Origin: Bacillus tuaregi
Lineage (GTDB): Bacteria > Bacillota > Bacilli > Bacillales > Cytobacillaceae
Direction: 5' to 3'
DNA length: 64,000 nt
Assembly (NCBI RefSeq): GCF_900104575.1
Contig: NZ_LT629731.1
Coordinates: 2,801,805 to 2,865,804, forward strand
Of this stretch, positions 1 to 10,009 are shown piece by piece; the stretch's first letter is position 1, and the number at the start of each line of letters is the position of its first letter. Under the pieces are notes generated by a model, which made no database searches, was not told the origin of the DNA, and saw only the letters and a list, made by a program, of their open reading frames with translations. A program made the position numbers and the translations under genes.

Positions 1-115
1 CCATCCCATCTGCTACAATGGCAAGTCGATGACCGGATTGACTATAGAAGATTCCACCGCTATCTTCATTGTGCTGACGGATTTTCCCTTTATCTGTCAC
101 GAAAATAGTCCTCAT
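1..115 (-). CDS. prpC: PP2C-type protein serine/threonine phosphatase, N-terminal fragment
   Basis: This is the first 38 codons of a gene that leaves the window on the left. The peptide begins [18 protein letters not shown] and continues to IVADGM. It carries the two N-terminal hallmarks of PP2C phosphatases: the RxxNED element and the metal-binding DGM. A GAGGTG ribosome site lies just before the ATG at 113-115, four bases after the rlmN stop. In B. subtilis prpC follows rlmN and precedes the kinase gene prkC, which supports the call. The family dephosphorylates Ser/Thr-phosphorylated proteins, using Mn2+ or Mg2+. The catalytic body of the protein lies outside the window. Confidence 0.85.
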   Translation of the reverse strand, partial: MRTIFVTDKGKIRQHNEDSGGIFYSQSGHRLAIVADGM

Positions 116-119
116 ACAC

Positions 120-1208
120 TCACCTCGTCTCTTCTTTTCGTTCCTTTGCACGAAGCTGTCCGCAAGCTGCATCTATATCTGAGCCTTGTTCTCGGCGGAT
201 TGTGACATTCACCCCTGCATCTTTTAACGTTTTCTCAAATAGAAAAATTTGATCACGTGGTGTGCGAACATAGTCCCGTTCAGGTACATAATTGACTGGG
301 ATTAAGTTCACGTGACACTTTATCCCTTTGATTAGCTGCGCTAATTCTTTTGCATGCTCCACCTGGTCATTGACTCCGCCAAATAATCCATATTCGAAGC
401 TAACTCTTCTACCGGTTTTATTAATATAATAACGTACGGCCTCCATCAAATCTGGAAGTTTATAGGCCTTATTAATCGGCATTAAACGGCTTCGTAATTC
501 AGTATTTGGTGCATGGAGGGAAATAGCAAAGTTAATTTGCAGATTTTCATCGGCAAATTGGTAAATTTTCGGAATAATCCCGCTCGTTGATACTGTAATA
601 TGTCTTGCCCCAATATTTAAGCCTTGATCATGGTTAATAATTTTCAAGAAGGAAAGCATATTATCAAAGTTATCAAAGGGCTCACCGATTCCCATAATCA
701 CCACAGAGCTGACACGTTCGTCTGTCTCGTCAAGGGCCTGTTGAACTTTAACAACTTGAGCTACGATTTCTCCTGCTTCTAAATGCCGCTTGAGCCCTCC
801 AAGCGTTGACGCACAAAACGTACAGCCGATGCGACAGCCAACCTGAGTCGTCACACATACAGAATTACCATAGTCATGCCGCATTAATACCGTTTCAATC
901 GAATAACCATCATGAAGCTCAAATAAAAATTTAATGGTTCCATCTGCCGACTCTTGTTGTACGATAGTATTTAAAGTTGTCAAAGTAAAATGATCGGATA
1001 GAATATCCCTTAAATTCTTAGACAAATTGCTCATCTGCGTAAAATCAGTCACTCTTTTTTGGTATAACCAATCAAAAATCTGCTCCGCTCGAAATGCCTT
1101 CTCGTTATGCTCCTTTAACCATTCCTTTAACTCTGCAAGCTGCAAGGAATAAATGGAGGGCTTTTGGCTTTGGTTTGTTTGATTCTCGGTTGTTAAATTC
1201 TCCATCAT
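120..1208 (-). CDS. rlmN: Dual-specificity 23S rRNA/tRNA adenine-C2 methyltransferase RlmN
   Basis: Radical-SAM enzyme that methylates C2 of A2503 in 23S rRNA and of A37 in some tRNAs. The iron-sulfur motif CRIGCTFC is near residue 125. A later IMGIGEP element (SAM binding) and the C-terminal AACGQL, which holds the Cys that forms the methyl-transfer intermediate, are all present. The reading frame is open upstream to 1229, but the ATG at 1206-1208 overlaps the rsmB stop as TAATG and has an AAGGTG site just before it, so I start there (a second ATG follows directly). About 363 residues, normal for the family. It is translationally coupled to rsmB and followed by prpC, as in B. subtilis. Confidence 0.95.
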   Translation of the reverse strand: MMENLTTENQTNQSQKPSIYSLQLAELKEWLKEHNEKAFRAEQIFDWLYQKRVTDFTQMSNLSKNLRDILSDHFTLTTLNTIVQQESADGTIKFLFELHDGYSIETVLMRHDYGNSVCVTTQVGCRIGCTFCASTLGGLKRHLEAGEIVAQVVKVQQALDETDERVSSVVIMGIGEPFDNFDNMLSFLKIINHDQGLNIGARHITVSTSGIIPKIYQFADENLQINFAISLHAPNTELRSRLMPINKAYKLPDLMEAVRYYINKTGRRVSFEYGLFGGVNDQVEHAKELAQLIKGIKCHVNLIPVNYVPERDYVRTPRDQIFLFEKTLKDAGVNVTIRREQGSDIDAACGQLRAKERKEETR

Positions 1209-2560
1209 TACACCTTCTTCCTTAAACAAGCAATATAAAAACCATCAGAATTCATATGCTGGGGTAAAATTTGTATTTCTCCATCTTTTACAAGCGGTTT
1301 TATCACTTCAGGCAATCGCTCTTTAACCGTCTCGTCCCGTTCAAATTCGGGATGCTGCTTTAAAAACGAATCGACCACCTGCTGATTTTCTTCTTGGTCA
1401 ATTGTACAAGTACTGTAAACTAGAATACCACCTTTTCTTAATAAAGGGGAAACAGATTCTAGTAATGTTTTTTGAATTTTTTGCAGGTGTAAAACATCTG
1501 CTTCTTTTTTTGTATATTTAATATCTGGTTTTCTTCTCATCACGCCAAAACCTGAACAAGGGGCATCTAAAAGAATCCGGTCAAAGGATTCCCTTTCATA
1601 ATGTTGCTGAATGGTTCTGCTGTCAAGCGGTTTTGCTTTAATATTTGTCAAACCTAACCTCTCAGCATTTTCCTTTATAAGCCTTACCTTATGTTCATGT
1701 AAATCAAGGGATATGACTTCACCTGAGCCCTTTAACCTTTCAGCAATATGTGTCGACTTTCCACCCGGCGCTGCACAGGCATCAAGAACGTGCTGGTTTT
1801 CCTCGATACCAAGCGAAATGGCAACAAGCATCGAGCTTTCATCCTGAATGGTTAGGAATCCCTGTTTAAAAGCATTAGAATGAGCAAGGTTTCCTTTGTA
1901 ACAAAGAATCGCCTCCGGAACCGTAGGGCTTGGCTCGACTGCATAGCCCTCGTCCACTAAAAGCGTTAAACATTTTTCTCTGGTTACTTTTGTTGTATTT
2001 ACACGAGCGGTCATAACCGGTGCAGTTAAATTGATTTCACACATTTCTTTTGTGCTTTCGAAGCCAAACTGATGCACCCAACGCTTGACAAGCCAAAGAG
2101 GATGACTTGTTGAAACAGCCAGCCTTTCAATTGGGTCCTCAATCATCTCAAAGGAAGGAAGACCTTTTCGTTGAAGACTGCGTAGAACACCATTCACAAG
2201 ACTAGCGATTCCTTTATGACCACGCTTTTTAGCAATTTCAACTGCCTCATAAATAGCTGCCCTGTCCGGTACTTTATCCAAGTACACCATTTGATAAACC
2301 GTCATTCTTAACAATTGTCTTACCCACATCTCCATCTTTTTACTATTTGTTAAAAATGGAGATAAATAATAATCCAGCGTCAGCTTTCTTTGCAGCGTAC
2401 CATATGTTAATTCTGTTAATAAGCCAATGTCTTTTGTCTCCAGTTCATTTTTTTTGATGACATTATTTAACAGTAAATTACTGTAGGATTGATTTTTTTC
2501 AATCATCTCCAAAATCTCAAGTACTGCTTCACGTACATTTTTTTTGCGTTTATTATTCAT
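1208..2560 (-). CDS. rsmB: 16S rRNA (cytosine-967 C5)-methyltransferase RsmB
   Basis: SAM-dependent RNA m5C methyltransferase of the RsmB/Sun family, 450 residues. Residues 1-130 form a NusB-like RNA-binding domain. The Rossmann-type catalytic domain follows, with SAM motif [10 protein letters not shown] (about 260-269), motif [12 protein letters not shown] (one catalytic Cys) and motif VI VYSTCTI (the second Cys). Its start overlaps the end of fmt by 8 bases, and its stop shares bases with the rlmN start, so fmt, rsmB and rlmN look like one translationally coupled unit. This matches the B. subtilis def-fmt-rsmB-rlmN order. Confidence 0.95.
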   Translation of the reverse strand: MNNKRKKNVREAVLEILEMIEKNQSYSNLLLNNVIKKNELETKDIGLLTELTYGTLQRKLTLDYYLSPFLTNSKKMEMWVRQLLRMTVYQMVYLDKVPDRAAIYEAVEIAKKRGHKGIASLVNGVLRSLQRKGLPSFEMIEDPIERLAVSTSHPLWLVKRWVHQFGFESTKEMCEINLTAPVMTARVNTTKVTREKCLTLLVDEGYAVEPSPTVPEAILCYKGNLAHSNAFKQGFLTIQDESSMLVAISLGIEENQHVLDACAAPGGKSTHIAERLKGSGEVISLDLHEHKVRLIKENAERLGLTNIKAKPLDSRTIQQHYERESFDRILLDAPCSGFGVMRRKPDIKYTKKEADVLHLQKIQKTLLESVSPLLRKGGILVYSTCTIDQEENQQVVDSFLKQHPEFERDETVKERLPEVIKPLVKDGEIQILPQHMNSDGFYIACLRKKV

Positions 2561-3512
2561 ATAAATCCCCTAATCGAACGCCAGTTGTCAAGTCACTTCC
2601 AGCTCCTCTTAAAAATTGGCCAGCAGACATTCTTTTCTTACCTGATGGCTGAAGCTCCAGAACTTTAATGGATGTTTGATTACCGGTTGCCACGATAAAT
2701 CCATCCTCTTCCAGCTTAATAATTGTACCTGACCTCTCTGTTCCTGCTTGTAATAGTGGAACTTTTTCTGACTGCCAGATTTTAAGAACATTTCCCTGCA
2801 ATATCGTATAAGCTCCAGGCCAAGGATTTAGTCCACGAATGTGGTTATAAATTACTTCACCATCTAGTGTCCAATCTATTTTTTCCTGGTCTCTTTTAAT
2901 ATTGGAAGCAAAGGTTGCTTCTGCCTCATTTTGTTGAATGGGTGTAAGCTCTCCCTTTAGGAGCTTGGGCATTGTCTCTGATAATAGCTTGGCACCTGCT
3001 TCACTTAACTTATCATGTAAGGTGCCAACATTATCATGCTCTGTAATAGGAACCTCTACTTGCGTTAATATATCTCCGGCATCTAATTTTTCCACCATAT
3101 ACATAATGGTGACTCCGGTTTTTTCCTTCCCTTGTAGGATCGCATAATGAATGGGTGCTCCGCCACGGAGCTCTGGAAGTAATGAGGCATGGACATTGAT
3201 ACAGCCATAGCGAGGTGCAGCTAGAAGTTGTTTTGGCAAAATTTGTCCAAATGCTGCTGTTACAATCAAATCTGGCTGTAAATCTAAAATAGGCTGTAGC
3301 TCTTCTGGTCGGCGGATTTTTTCCGGCTGAAAAACAGGTATCCCTTGGTTTATCGCCTCTACTTTAACCGGAGGCGGAGTAAGAATTTTTTTCCTACCAA
3401 CAGGTCTGTCAGGCTGTGTAACAACACCGATTACTTGATAGCCGTCTGCAATGATTTGTCTTAATACCGGAACGGAAAAGTCTGGAGTACCCATAAAAAC
3501 TATTTTAGTCAT
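2553..3512 (-). CDS. fmt: Methionyl-tRNA formyltransferase
   Basis: Formylates the initiator methionyl-tRNA using 10-formyl-tetrahydrofolate. At 319 residues it has the usual length. The N-terminal formyltransferase domain shows [11 protein letters not shown], the catalytic Asn/His region ([17 protein letters not shown], near residue 110), and the conserved LDAGDIL. The C-terminal domain after about residue 205 is the tRNA-binding OB-like part. Its ATG overlaps the def stop as ATGA, so the deformylase and formyltransferase are coupled, as is usual in bacteria. Confidence 0.96.
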   Translation of the reverse strand: MTKIVFMGTPDFSVPVLRQIIADGYQVIGVVTQPDRPVGRKKILTPPPVKVEAINQGIPVFQPEKIRRPEELQPILDLQPDLIVTAAFGQILPKQLLAAPRYGCINVHASLLPELRGGAPIHYAILQGKEKTGVTIMYMVEKLDAGDILTQVEVPITEHDNVGTLHDKLSEAGAKLLSETMPKLLKGELTPIQQNEAEATFASNIKRDQEKIDWTLDGEVIYNHIRGLNPWPGAYTILQGNVLKIWQSEKVPLLQAGTERSGTIIKLEEDGFIVATGNQTSIKVLELQPSGKKRMSAGQFLRGAGSDLTTGVRLGDLYE

Positions 3513-3994
3513 TCTCCTTCCACCTCCTGAAGCTCTTTATCCTCTATATATTTCGTAACCTTTGATGTAAACAAAATACCATGCAGGTGATCTATTTCAT
3601 GCTGGATTGCCCGGGCTAGAAAATCCTCTGCTTCTATAATAAAGCTTCGTCCCTTTCGGTCCTGCGCTTGTACCTTCACATAATAAGGTCGGCTAACCTC
3701 CCCATACAAGCCAGGAAAGCTTAAACAGCCTTCCACACCTAATTGCTCACCTTTTGTTTCGAGGATTTCCGGATTGATCATTTCAATCGTGCCTGTTCCA
3801 TCATCTATATCAACAATGGCTATTTGCTCATCCACACCCACCTGGGGCGCTGCCAAGCCAACACCATCAAACTCAATCATTGTATCGTACATATCATTCA
3901 ACAACTTTTTTAACTTATTATTAAAAGATGTAACCGGTTTACAAGGCTGCTCTAATATTTCTGCCGGATGCATCACTATTTTTTTTACTGCCAA
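3509..3994 (-). CDS. def: Peptide deformylase
   Basis: Removes the N-formyl group from nascent proteins. All three deformylase motifs are visible in 161 residues: [10 protein letters not shown] (motif 1), EGCLSFPG (motif 2, metal-binding Cys) and QHEIDHLHG (motif 3, the HExxH metal and catalytic site). The start is a TTG at 3992-3994, preceded at good distance by GGGGAGG. No ATG nearby has a comparable site. It lies 76 bases after priA and overlaps fmt by 4 bases. The motif spacing fits the short type 1 (DefA-like) form. Confidence 0.95.
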   Translation of the reverse strand: MAVKKIVMHPAEILEQPCKPVTSFNNKLKKLLNDMYDTMIEFDGVGLAAPQVGVDEQIAIVDIDDGTGTIEMINPEILETKGEQLGVEGCLSFPGLYGEVSRPYYVKVQAQDRKGRSFIIEAEDFLARAIQHEIDHLHGILFTSKVTKYIEDKELQEVEGE

Positions 3995-4070
3995 TGTGGT
4001 TCCTCCCCTGTTTTTCTATTTAGTTTTTCCAATTTTTCTGAATCATAACATTTAATCTGCAATTTATTAA

Positions 4071-6485
4071 TTACATGAGGATATAAGGGTTCTTGTCAAT
4101 GGCTATTTGCAGGCCAGATTGATGTATATCCTGTTGGTGATGGTCGAGGACAGCTTTCAAAGCATCAGTTAGATTTGGTTCACGTTTATATTTAATTAAG
4201 CATTGATAGCGATATTTATTATTCAGTCTTGGAATCGGTGATGCAACTGGACCAAGAACAATGGCTTCCTTTGACAATCTTGAAGTAAGATATCTTGTTA
4301 TTTTTTCTGTTACAGAGACGACTTTCATCAATTCCTCATGACTGACAGTGATTAAGGAGATATAGAAAAAGGGTGGATATTTATGAATTTTACGAATCAT
4401 CATTTCCCGCTGGTAAAATTGATCATAATCCTGGTCCCCAGCAAGCTCAATACTATAATGCTCAGGGGTATAGGTTTGAATCACTACTTCTCCAGCAAGC
4501 TCATGTCTCCCTGCCCGGCCGCTTACTTGGGTTAATAATTGAAAGGTCTTCTCGGATGAACGAAAATCTGGTAAATGGAGCATTGTATCAGCTGATAATA
4601 CCCCTACTAGCGTAATATTAGGAAAATCAAGACCTTTTGCAATCATTTGGGTACCAAGCAATATATCAGCATGACCTTCCTGAAATTCTGTTAATAGCTT
4701 TTCATGGGCCCCTTTTCTTGATGTCGTATCAACATCCATTCTTATCACTCTTGCTTGTGGAAAAATTTTCGCAATTTCTTCTTCTACTTTTTGGGTTCCA
4801 GTTCCAAAATAGCGAATATGGTCGCTGGCACATTCCGGACACGTTGTTGGAACAATGGATTCGTAGCCACAATAATGGCATTTCATTTGCTGATTGTATC
4901 GATGGTAGGTTAAGGAAATATCACAATTTGGACACTGCAGAACATAACCACAATCACGACACATGACAAAGGATGAGTGCCCCCTTTTATTCAGAAATAA
5001 AACCGTTTGCTCTTTTTTATCTAAACGATCCTGTAGCTTTTCATGCAATACTCGCGAAAACATTGATCGATTTCCCTCTCTTAGCTCTTCACGCATATCA
5101 ACAATTTCCACATGTGGCAGATTACGCTCATTCATGCGTTTTGAAAGGGTTAATAACTGATAAACACCTTTTTTCGCACGGGCAAAGGTTTCTAATGAGG
5201 GGGTCGCACTCCCTAATACAACCGGGCAATTATAGCGTTTCGCTCTTTCGATGGCGACATCACGTGCATGATATCGTGGATTGTCCTCTTGCTTATAGCT
5301 AGTTTCATGCTCTTCATCAATAATAATGATTCCTAAGTTTTCAAATGGAGCAAAAACAGCCGAACGTGCCCCGACAACCACCTTTACTTCTTTACGTTGG
5401 ATTTTTCTCCATTCATCGTATTTTTCACCCACAGATAATCCGCTATGCAGAACCGCAACCTGTTCTCCAAAACGCCCTTTAAATCGATTGACCATCTGAG
5501 GTGTCAATGAGATTTCTGGAACAAGAACAATTCCTTCCTTCCCAAGCTCAAGCACCCGTTGAATCGATTGCAAATAAACTTCTGTTTTTCCACTTCCCGT
5601 AACACCGTACAAAAGAAAGACATCATGTTTTTCCTCTTTTAGCGACGACAAAATAGGTTGGATGGCCTGTGCCTGATCACGTGTCAGCTCTAGCGGCATT
5701 GTTTTTATAATCTCTCGATCCTTATAAGGGTCACGATATACCTCTTTTGTCGTTTCCGCTAAAATGCCTTTGTCAAGCAGGCCCTTAATGACAGAACTGG
5801 AAACCCCAAGCATTGACATGAGTTTTGACCTTTCCAGCGGCAAACCATCAGCGATAAAATAATCAAGTAGTAATAACTGTTTTATACGACGGCTTGGAAT
5901 TTCTAAGCGATAGGCTTGTAACTTATCCTTTGAAACAGCTGCTCTTATCAACTTTACTTGTTTCTTTTTTATCCGTTCTTTTACCTCGTATAGTACCTCA
6001 AGGAGGTCATTGGCGATGGCTTTTTGAATTAGTGAAAGCTCATCCCCTCCGCTCACTTCCTCCCAAGGAATTATATCTTTGTTCATAAAATGCCTTTGTA
6101 ACACAGGGGAAAGCTGCTCAAGCTGTGAGCGGCTTTTCAATTTAACTTTTTTCTCGTATTTTGCTTTTAATGCAGGCGGAAGCATGACCTGAAAGGCTGA
6201 AATCTTATAGCATAATGTTTTTTCAGTTAACCAATCAGAAAGCAAAAGAAGCTCTTTATTCAGTACAGGTTCAATATCCATTAGCTCGCTGATTTCTCTC
6301 AGCTTCGGAAATTCCGATTCTTCCACAATATCCATGACAAATCCCTGAACCTTTCGTGGACCAAATGGAACAATCACACGCATCCCAGGCATTAAAACTC
6401 TGCTGAGCCTTTCAGGTATAGCATAATCAAAGGGCCTGTTCGTTTGCTTGGCCGGTACATCCACAATGACTTTCGCAACGGTCAT
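4071..6485 (-). CDS. priA: Primosomal replication-restart helicase PriA
   Basis: 3'-5' DNA helicase that reloads the replisome at stalled forks, 804 residues. The N-terminal third is the fork-binding region. The helicase core has Walker A GVTGSGKTEVY (near residue 297) and the DEEH box IIDEEHETSYKQ. A zinc-binding insertion holds four CxxC pairs (CRDCGYVLQCPNC then CHYCGY and CPEC). Motifs V and VI (GTQMIAKGLDFPN, QVSGRAGR) follow. The ATG shares bases with the coaBC stop (TAATG), implying coupled translation. Confidence 0.96.
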   Translation of the reverse strand: MTVAKVIVDVPAKQTNRPFDYAIPERLSRVLMPGMRVIVPFGPRKVQGFVMDIVEESEFPKLREISELMDIEPVLNKELLLLSDWLTEKTLCYKISAFQVMLPPALKAKYEKKVKLKSRSQLEQLSPVLQRHFMNKDIIPWEEVSGGDELSLIQKAIANDLLEVLYEVKERIKKKQVKLIRAAVSKDKLQAYRLEIPSRRIKQLLLLDYFIADGLPLERSKLMSMLGVSSSVIKGLLDKGILAETTKEVYRDPYKDREIIKTMPLELTRDQAQAIQPILSSLKEEKHDVFLLYGVTGSGKTEVYLQSIQRVLELGKEGIVLVPEISLTPQMVNRFKGRFGEQVAVLHSGLSVGEKYDEWRKIQRKEVKVVVGARSAVFAPFENLGIIIIDEEHETSYKQEDNPRYHARDVAIERAKRYNCPVVLGSATPSLETFARAKKGVYQLLTLSKRMNERNLPHVEIVDMREELREGNRSMFSRVLHEKLQDRLDKKEQTVLFLNKRGHSSFVMCRDCGYVLQCPNCDISLTYHRYNQQMKCHYCGYESIVPTTCPECASDHIRYFGTGTQKVEEEIAKIFPQARVIRMDVDTTSRKGAHEKLLTEFQEGHADILLGTQMIAKGLDFPNITLVGVLSADTMLHLPDFRSSEKTFQLLTQVSGRAGRHELAGEVVIQTYTPEHYSIELAGDQDYDQFYQREMMIRKIHKYPPFFYISLITVSHEELMKVVSVTEKITRYLTSRLSKEAIVLGPVASPIPRLNNKYRYQCLIKYKREPNLTDALKAVLDHHQQDIHQSGLQIAIDKNPYILM

Positions 6486-7690
6486 TACTGATTTTCCTTT
6501 AGAAGCAGATATACTTCATCAATGATTTTTGTTGCAACTTCCTTTTTTGAGAGAATAGGAAATTCCTTTGTCACTCCGTCTTTGCGATAAAAGGTTACAA
6601 TATTTGTATCCGTGCCAAAACCGGCTCCAGCTTCCTTAACATTATTTGCAACAATCATATCTGCATTTTTACTATTTAGCTTTTTTCTAGCATATTCACT
6701 GACATTGTTGGTCTCAGCCGCAAAACCAATCAATAGTTGCTTGTCTTTTCTTTGTCCCAGCTCCATTAAGATATCCTTTGTTCGTTCAAGCTCAATGACC
6801 TGCTCGCCAGGCTGTTTTTTTATTTTATGATCGGCATACTCTTTCGGACGGTAATCAGCAACGGCTGCCGATTTAATCACGACATCAGCATCGGCAAATC
6901 GATTCATAACCGCTTCATACATTTCCTGTGCACTTTCCACTTGGACCACGTGGATCCCTTCTGGTGGTGCTAACGAAACCGGACCAGAGATTAAAATGAC
7001 CTCTGCACCTTCTCTTCTTGCTTCTTCAGCAACGGCATAACCCATTTTCCCCGACGAATGATTAGTAAGATAACGAACAGGATCAATCTTTTCTCTTGTA
7101 GGACCGGCTGTAATCATAATTTTTTTCCCAGATAGTCTGCCTTCACTCGGAGCAAAGAATCGATTTATTTTCGCTACAATATTTTCCGGTTCTTCTAATC
7201 TTCCTTTTCCAACATAGCCGCACGCTAAATATCCCTCACCAGGCTCAATAAATGAATAGCCGTACTCTCTTAAGGTAGCCATATTTTTTTGTACAGCGGG
7301 ATGGTTATACATATGGACATTCATTGCCGGGGCAATCCAAACTGGTGCAACCGCAGCAAGTAAAGTCGTCGAAATCATATCATCAGCAATTCCGCCTGCT
7401 AATTTTCCGATAATATTCGCGGTGGCAGGAGCAACCAATATTAAATCTGCCCAATCAGCTAAATCAATATGGGCAATTTTTTTGGAATCTTTTTCATCAA
7501 AGGTATCGGTATATACATCGTTTCGTGATAAAGCTTGAAAGGTAAGCGGTGCAACAAACTCGCAAGCAGATTGACTTAATATCACACGTACCTCTGCACC
7601 TTCCTGGGTAAGTTTACTTGTCAAGGCTGCTGCCTTATATACAGCTATGCCTCCTGTCACGCATAATAATATATTTTTACCATTTAGCAT
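6485..7690 (-). CDS. coaBC: Bifunctional phosphopantothenoylcysteine decarboxylase/synthetase CoaBC
   Basis: Two successive steps of coenzyme A synthesis: CoaB ligates cysteine to phosphopantothenate and CoaC (FMN) decarboxylates the product. Residues 1-180 are the CoaC flavoprotein domain, with VTGGIAVYKA, APATANIIGKLAGGIADD, the PAMN element and the catalytic-loop Cys in LACGYVGKGRL. From about residue 190 the CoaB domain shows ITAGPTREKIDPVRYLTNHSSGKMG and the KIKK lysines. 401 residues, typical. A terminator-like hairpin separates it from rpoZ upstream, and it is coupled to priA downstream. Confidence 0.96.
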   Translation of the reverse strand: MLNGKNILLCVTGGIAVYKAAALTSKLTQEGAEVRVILSQSACEFVAPLTFQALSRNDVYTDTFDEKDSKKIAHIDLADWADLILVAPATANIIGKLAGGIADDMISTTLLAAVAPVWIAPAMNVHMYNHPAVQKNMATLREYGYSFIEPGEGYLACGYVGKGRLEEPENIVAKINRFFAPSEGRLSGKKIMITAGPTREKIDPVRYLTNHSSGKMGYAVAEEARREGAEVILISGPVSLAPPEGIHVVQVESAQEMYEAVMNRFADADVVIKSAAVADYRPKEYADHKIKKQPGEQVIELERTKDILMELGQRKDKQLLIGFAAETNNVSEYARKKLNSKNADMIVANNVKEAGAGFGTDTNIVTFYRKDGVTKEFPILSKKEVATKIIDEVYLLLKENQ

Positions 7691-7753
7691 AATCTAACCC
7701 CCATATACTAAGTTCTGCTAATCTATATACCCGTGCCACTTACTAACACAAAA

Positions 7754-7781
7754 GAAAAGGCCTGACATGGTCAGCCCTTTC
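7754..7781 (-). terminator. Rho-independent terminator after rpoZ
   Basis: On the minus strand AAAGG-g-CTGAC, a CAT loop, then GTCAG-g-CCTTTTC forms a stem with a single internal mismatch, followed by a broken U-run. It sits directly after the rpoZ stop. With only about 60 bases to coaBC and no clear promoter there, partial read-through into coaBC is likely. Confidence 0.7.
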
Positions 7782-7787
7782 TATCCT

Positions 7788-8009
7788 TTATTCATACCTT
7801 GAACCTAAGTCTCTATCTGCTAAGCGGTAAAATAATCGATCCGCATCAATTTCCTCAAGCGCTTTTCCAACATTTTTATGAGAAATGTAACGATTTAATA
7901 AAGTCGTTTCCCCCAATTGCATCTGACGGGCACGCTTAGCTGCTACCGATACTAAAGAATACTTACTATCAATTTTTGTCATTAAAGAATCAATCGATGG
8001 ATCTAACAT
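7788..8009 (-). CDS. rpoZ: RNA polymerase omega subunit
   Basis: A 73-residue protein beginning MLDPSIDSL, with the omega signature [16 protein letters not shown] near residues 15-30. Omega helps assemble and stabilise beta-prime in RNA polymerase. It starts one base after the gmk stop, the usual gmk-rpoZ arrangement. A terminator follows it. Confidence 0.95.
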   Translation of the reverse strand: MLDPSIDSLMTKIDSKYSLVSVAAKRARQMQLGETTLLNRYISHKNVGKALEEIDADRLFYRLADRDLGSRYE

Positions 8010-8010
8010 A

Positions 8011-8637
<627 letters not shown>

Positions 8638-8898
8638 CTACCCTTCATCCATTATTTCATCCTTATCATTTAAACGATGTGCAACGGTTTCAGGCTGCAC
8701 CGCACTTAAAATCACATGATCACTATCCATAATTATGACAGCCCTTGTTCTTCTGCCATATGTTGCGTCAATTAATGAACCACGGTCACGTGCATCCTGA
8801 ATGATTCTTTTTATCGGTGCCGATTCAGGACTCACGATAGAGATAATCCGGTTGGCAGAAACGATATTGCCAAAGCCGATATTAATCAGTTTGATCAC
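8638..8898 (-). CDS. remA: Extracellular-matrix regulatory protein RemA
   Basis: An 86-residue DNA-binding protein of the RemA (DUF370) family, starting [18 protein letters not shown] with the conserved [20 protein letters not shown] stretch. In B. subtilis RemA activates biofilm-matrix operons and osmoprotection genes by binding repeated sites as a ring-shaped oligomer. Its position between yloC and gmk is conserved in Bacilli. The length matches B. subtilis YlzA/RemA. Confidence 0.93.
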   Translation of the reverse strand: MIKLINIGFGNIVSANRIISIVSPESAPIKRIIQDARDRGSLIDATYGRRTRAVIIMDSDHVILSAVQPETVAHRLNDKDEIMDEG

Positions 8899-8960
8899 CT
8901 GATTTTCCTCCTATCATCAGTTATTTAGTTTCACCCTGACGATTATTTTCTAAACAAATA

Positions 8961-9851
8961 CTATTCAATGTTTTGTACCTGTTCTTTCATTTTTTCTAGG
9001 ATGCTTTTCATCTCAACCACTACTCTTGCAATTTCCGAATCATTGGCTTTAGAGCCTATTGTATTGACTTCTCTATTCATTTCCTGGAGTAGAAAATCAA
9101 GCTTTCGACCTATCGGCTCACGAAAAGTAAGAATTTTACCAAACTGTTTGATATGGCTTTTAAGCCTCGTTAATTCCTCGTTTATATCAGCTTTATCGGC
9201 AAAAATGGCTACTTCAGTTAAGATACGAGCTTCATCTATTTGACCGCCGACAAATTCGTTGATTCGCTTCGTTAATTTGTCACGATATAATTGTACCACA
9301 GTCGGCGCAAGCTCAATTATATTCGTTACCAAATCCTGGAAATTATGTAAATGTATGCTTATATCCTTTTCAAGCGCAGAGCCCTCAGCATTACGCATTT
9401 CGATGACTGAATGAGCCGCTTCCTCCACTGCTTCTAGAACGACTCGTTCAAGCTCTTCATCACCGCTCTCTTCTTCTTCGATATGGATAATATCCTCCCT
9501 GCTTAATAAATCCTGTAGAGATAGTCCATGCTCAAGAGCGTATTTTTGCTTTATATTTGCAATGGTCTGCACATAATGGTCAAGTAATTCCCAATCGACC
9601 ATTACCTTTCGATCAACAATTCCTTCTCCCTCAACAGTCACATAAACTTCTATTCTTCCTCTATGTATAGATGAGCTCAATTTCTTTTTAATTTTATCTT
9701 CAATTTTATTAAATTGACGGGGCATTCGAATATAAAATTCGGAGAACCGATGGTTTACCGTTTTTACTTCTACAGAAACAGAAGAAGAGTCTGTACTCTT
9801 TTTACTTCGTCCAAATCCTGTCATACTCATAACCATTAAGACCACATCCAA
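8961..9851 (-). CDS. yloC: YicC/YloC family endoribonuclease
   Basis: About 290 residues of the YicC family (YicC-like N-terminal region plus DUF1732). It has the family opening MSMTGFGRS and the C-terminal EMNREVNTIGSKANDSEIA block with the metal-binding Glu residues. E. coli YicC is an RNA-processing endonuclease; the Bacillus role is less clear. The start is uncertain. A TTG at 9849-9851 has a GGAG site only four bases upstream, while the ATG at 9834-9836 or 9828-9830 gives the family-typical N-terminus. First gene of yloC-remA-gmk-rpoZ. Confidence 0.88.
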   Translation of the reverse strand: MDVVLMVMSMTGFGRSKKSTDSSSVSVEVKTVNHRFSEFYIRMPRQFNKIEDKIKKKLSSSIHRGRIEVYVTVEGEGIVDRKVMVDWELLDHYVQTIANIKQKYALEHGLSLQDLLSREDIIHIEEEESGDEELERVVLEAVEEAAHSVIEMRNAEGSALEKDISIHLHNFQDLVTNIIELAPTVVQLYRDKLTKRINEFVGGQIDEARILTEVAIFADKADINEELTRLKSHIKQFGKILTFREPIGRKLDFLLQEMNREVNTIGSKANDSEIARVVVEMKSILEKMKEQVQNIE

Positions 9852-9962
9852 TCTGCTCCAAATCTAAAGAAGGAGACTTTTCATGCTCATTTCTATCTGT
9901 TGTCATGTTGTCATGTTAGCATTTTTTTATGAAAAAGAGGAGGTAGTTTGGCTTTACGAAAG

Positions 9963-9992
9963 AAAAGGTAATAGAGAACACTCTACTACCTT
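9963..9992 (-). terminator. Terminator after the P-type ATPase gene
   Basis: On the minus strand AAGGTAGTAGAG, loop TGTT, CTCTATTACCTTTT forms a 12-base-pair stem with one G-U pair, followed by TTTTCTTTC. It lies about 20 bases beyond the ATPase stop codon and upstream of yloC. The plus strand also ends in A-rich rather than U-rich sequence, so it is probably one-directional. Confidence 0.75.
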
Positions 9993-10009
9993 AGAAATTA
10001 TAACATATT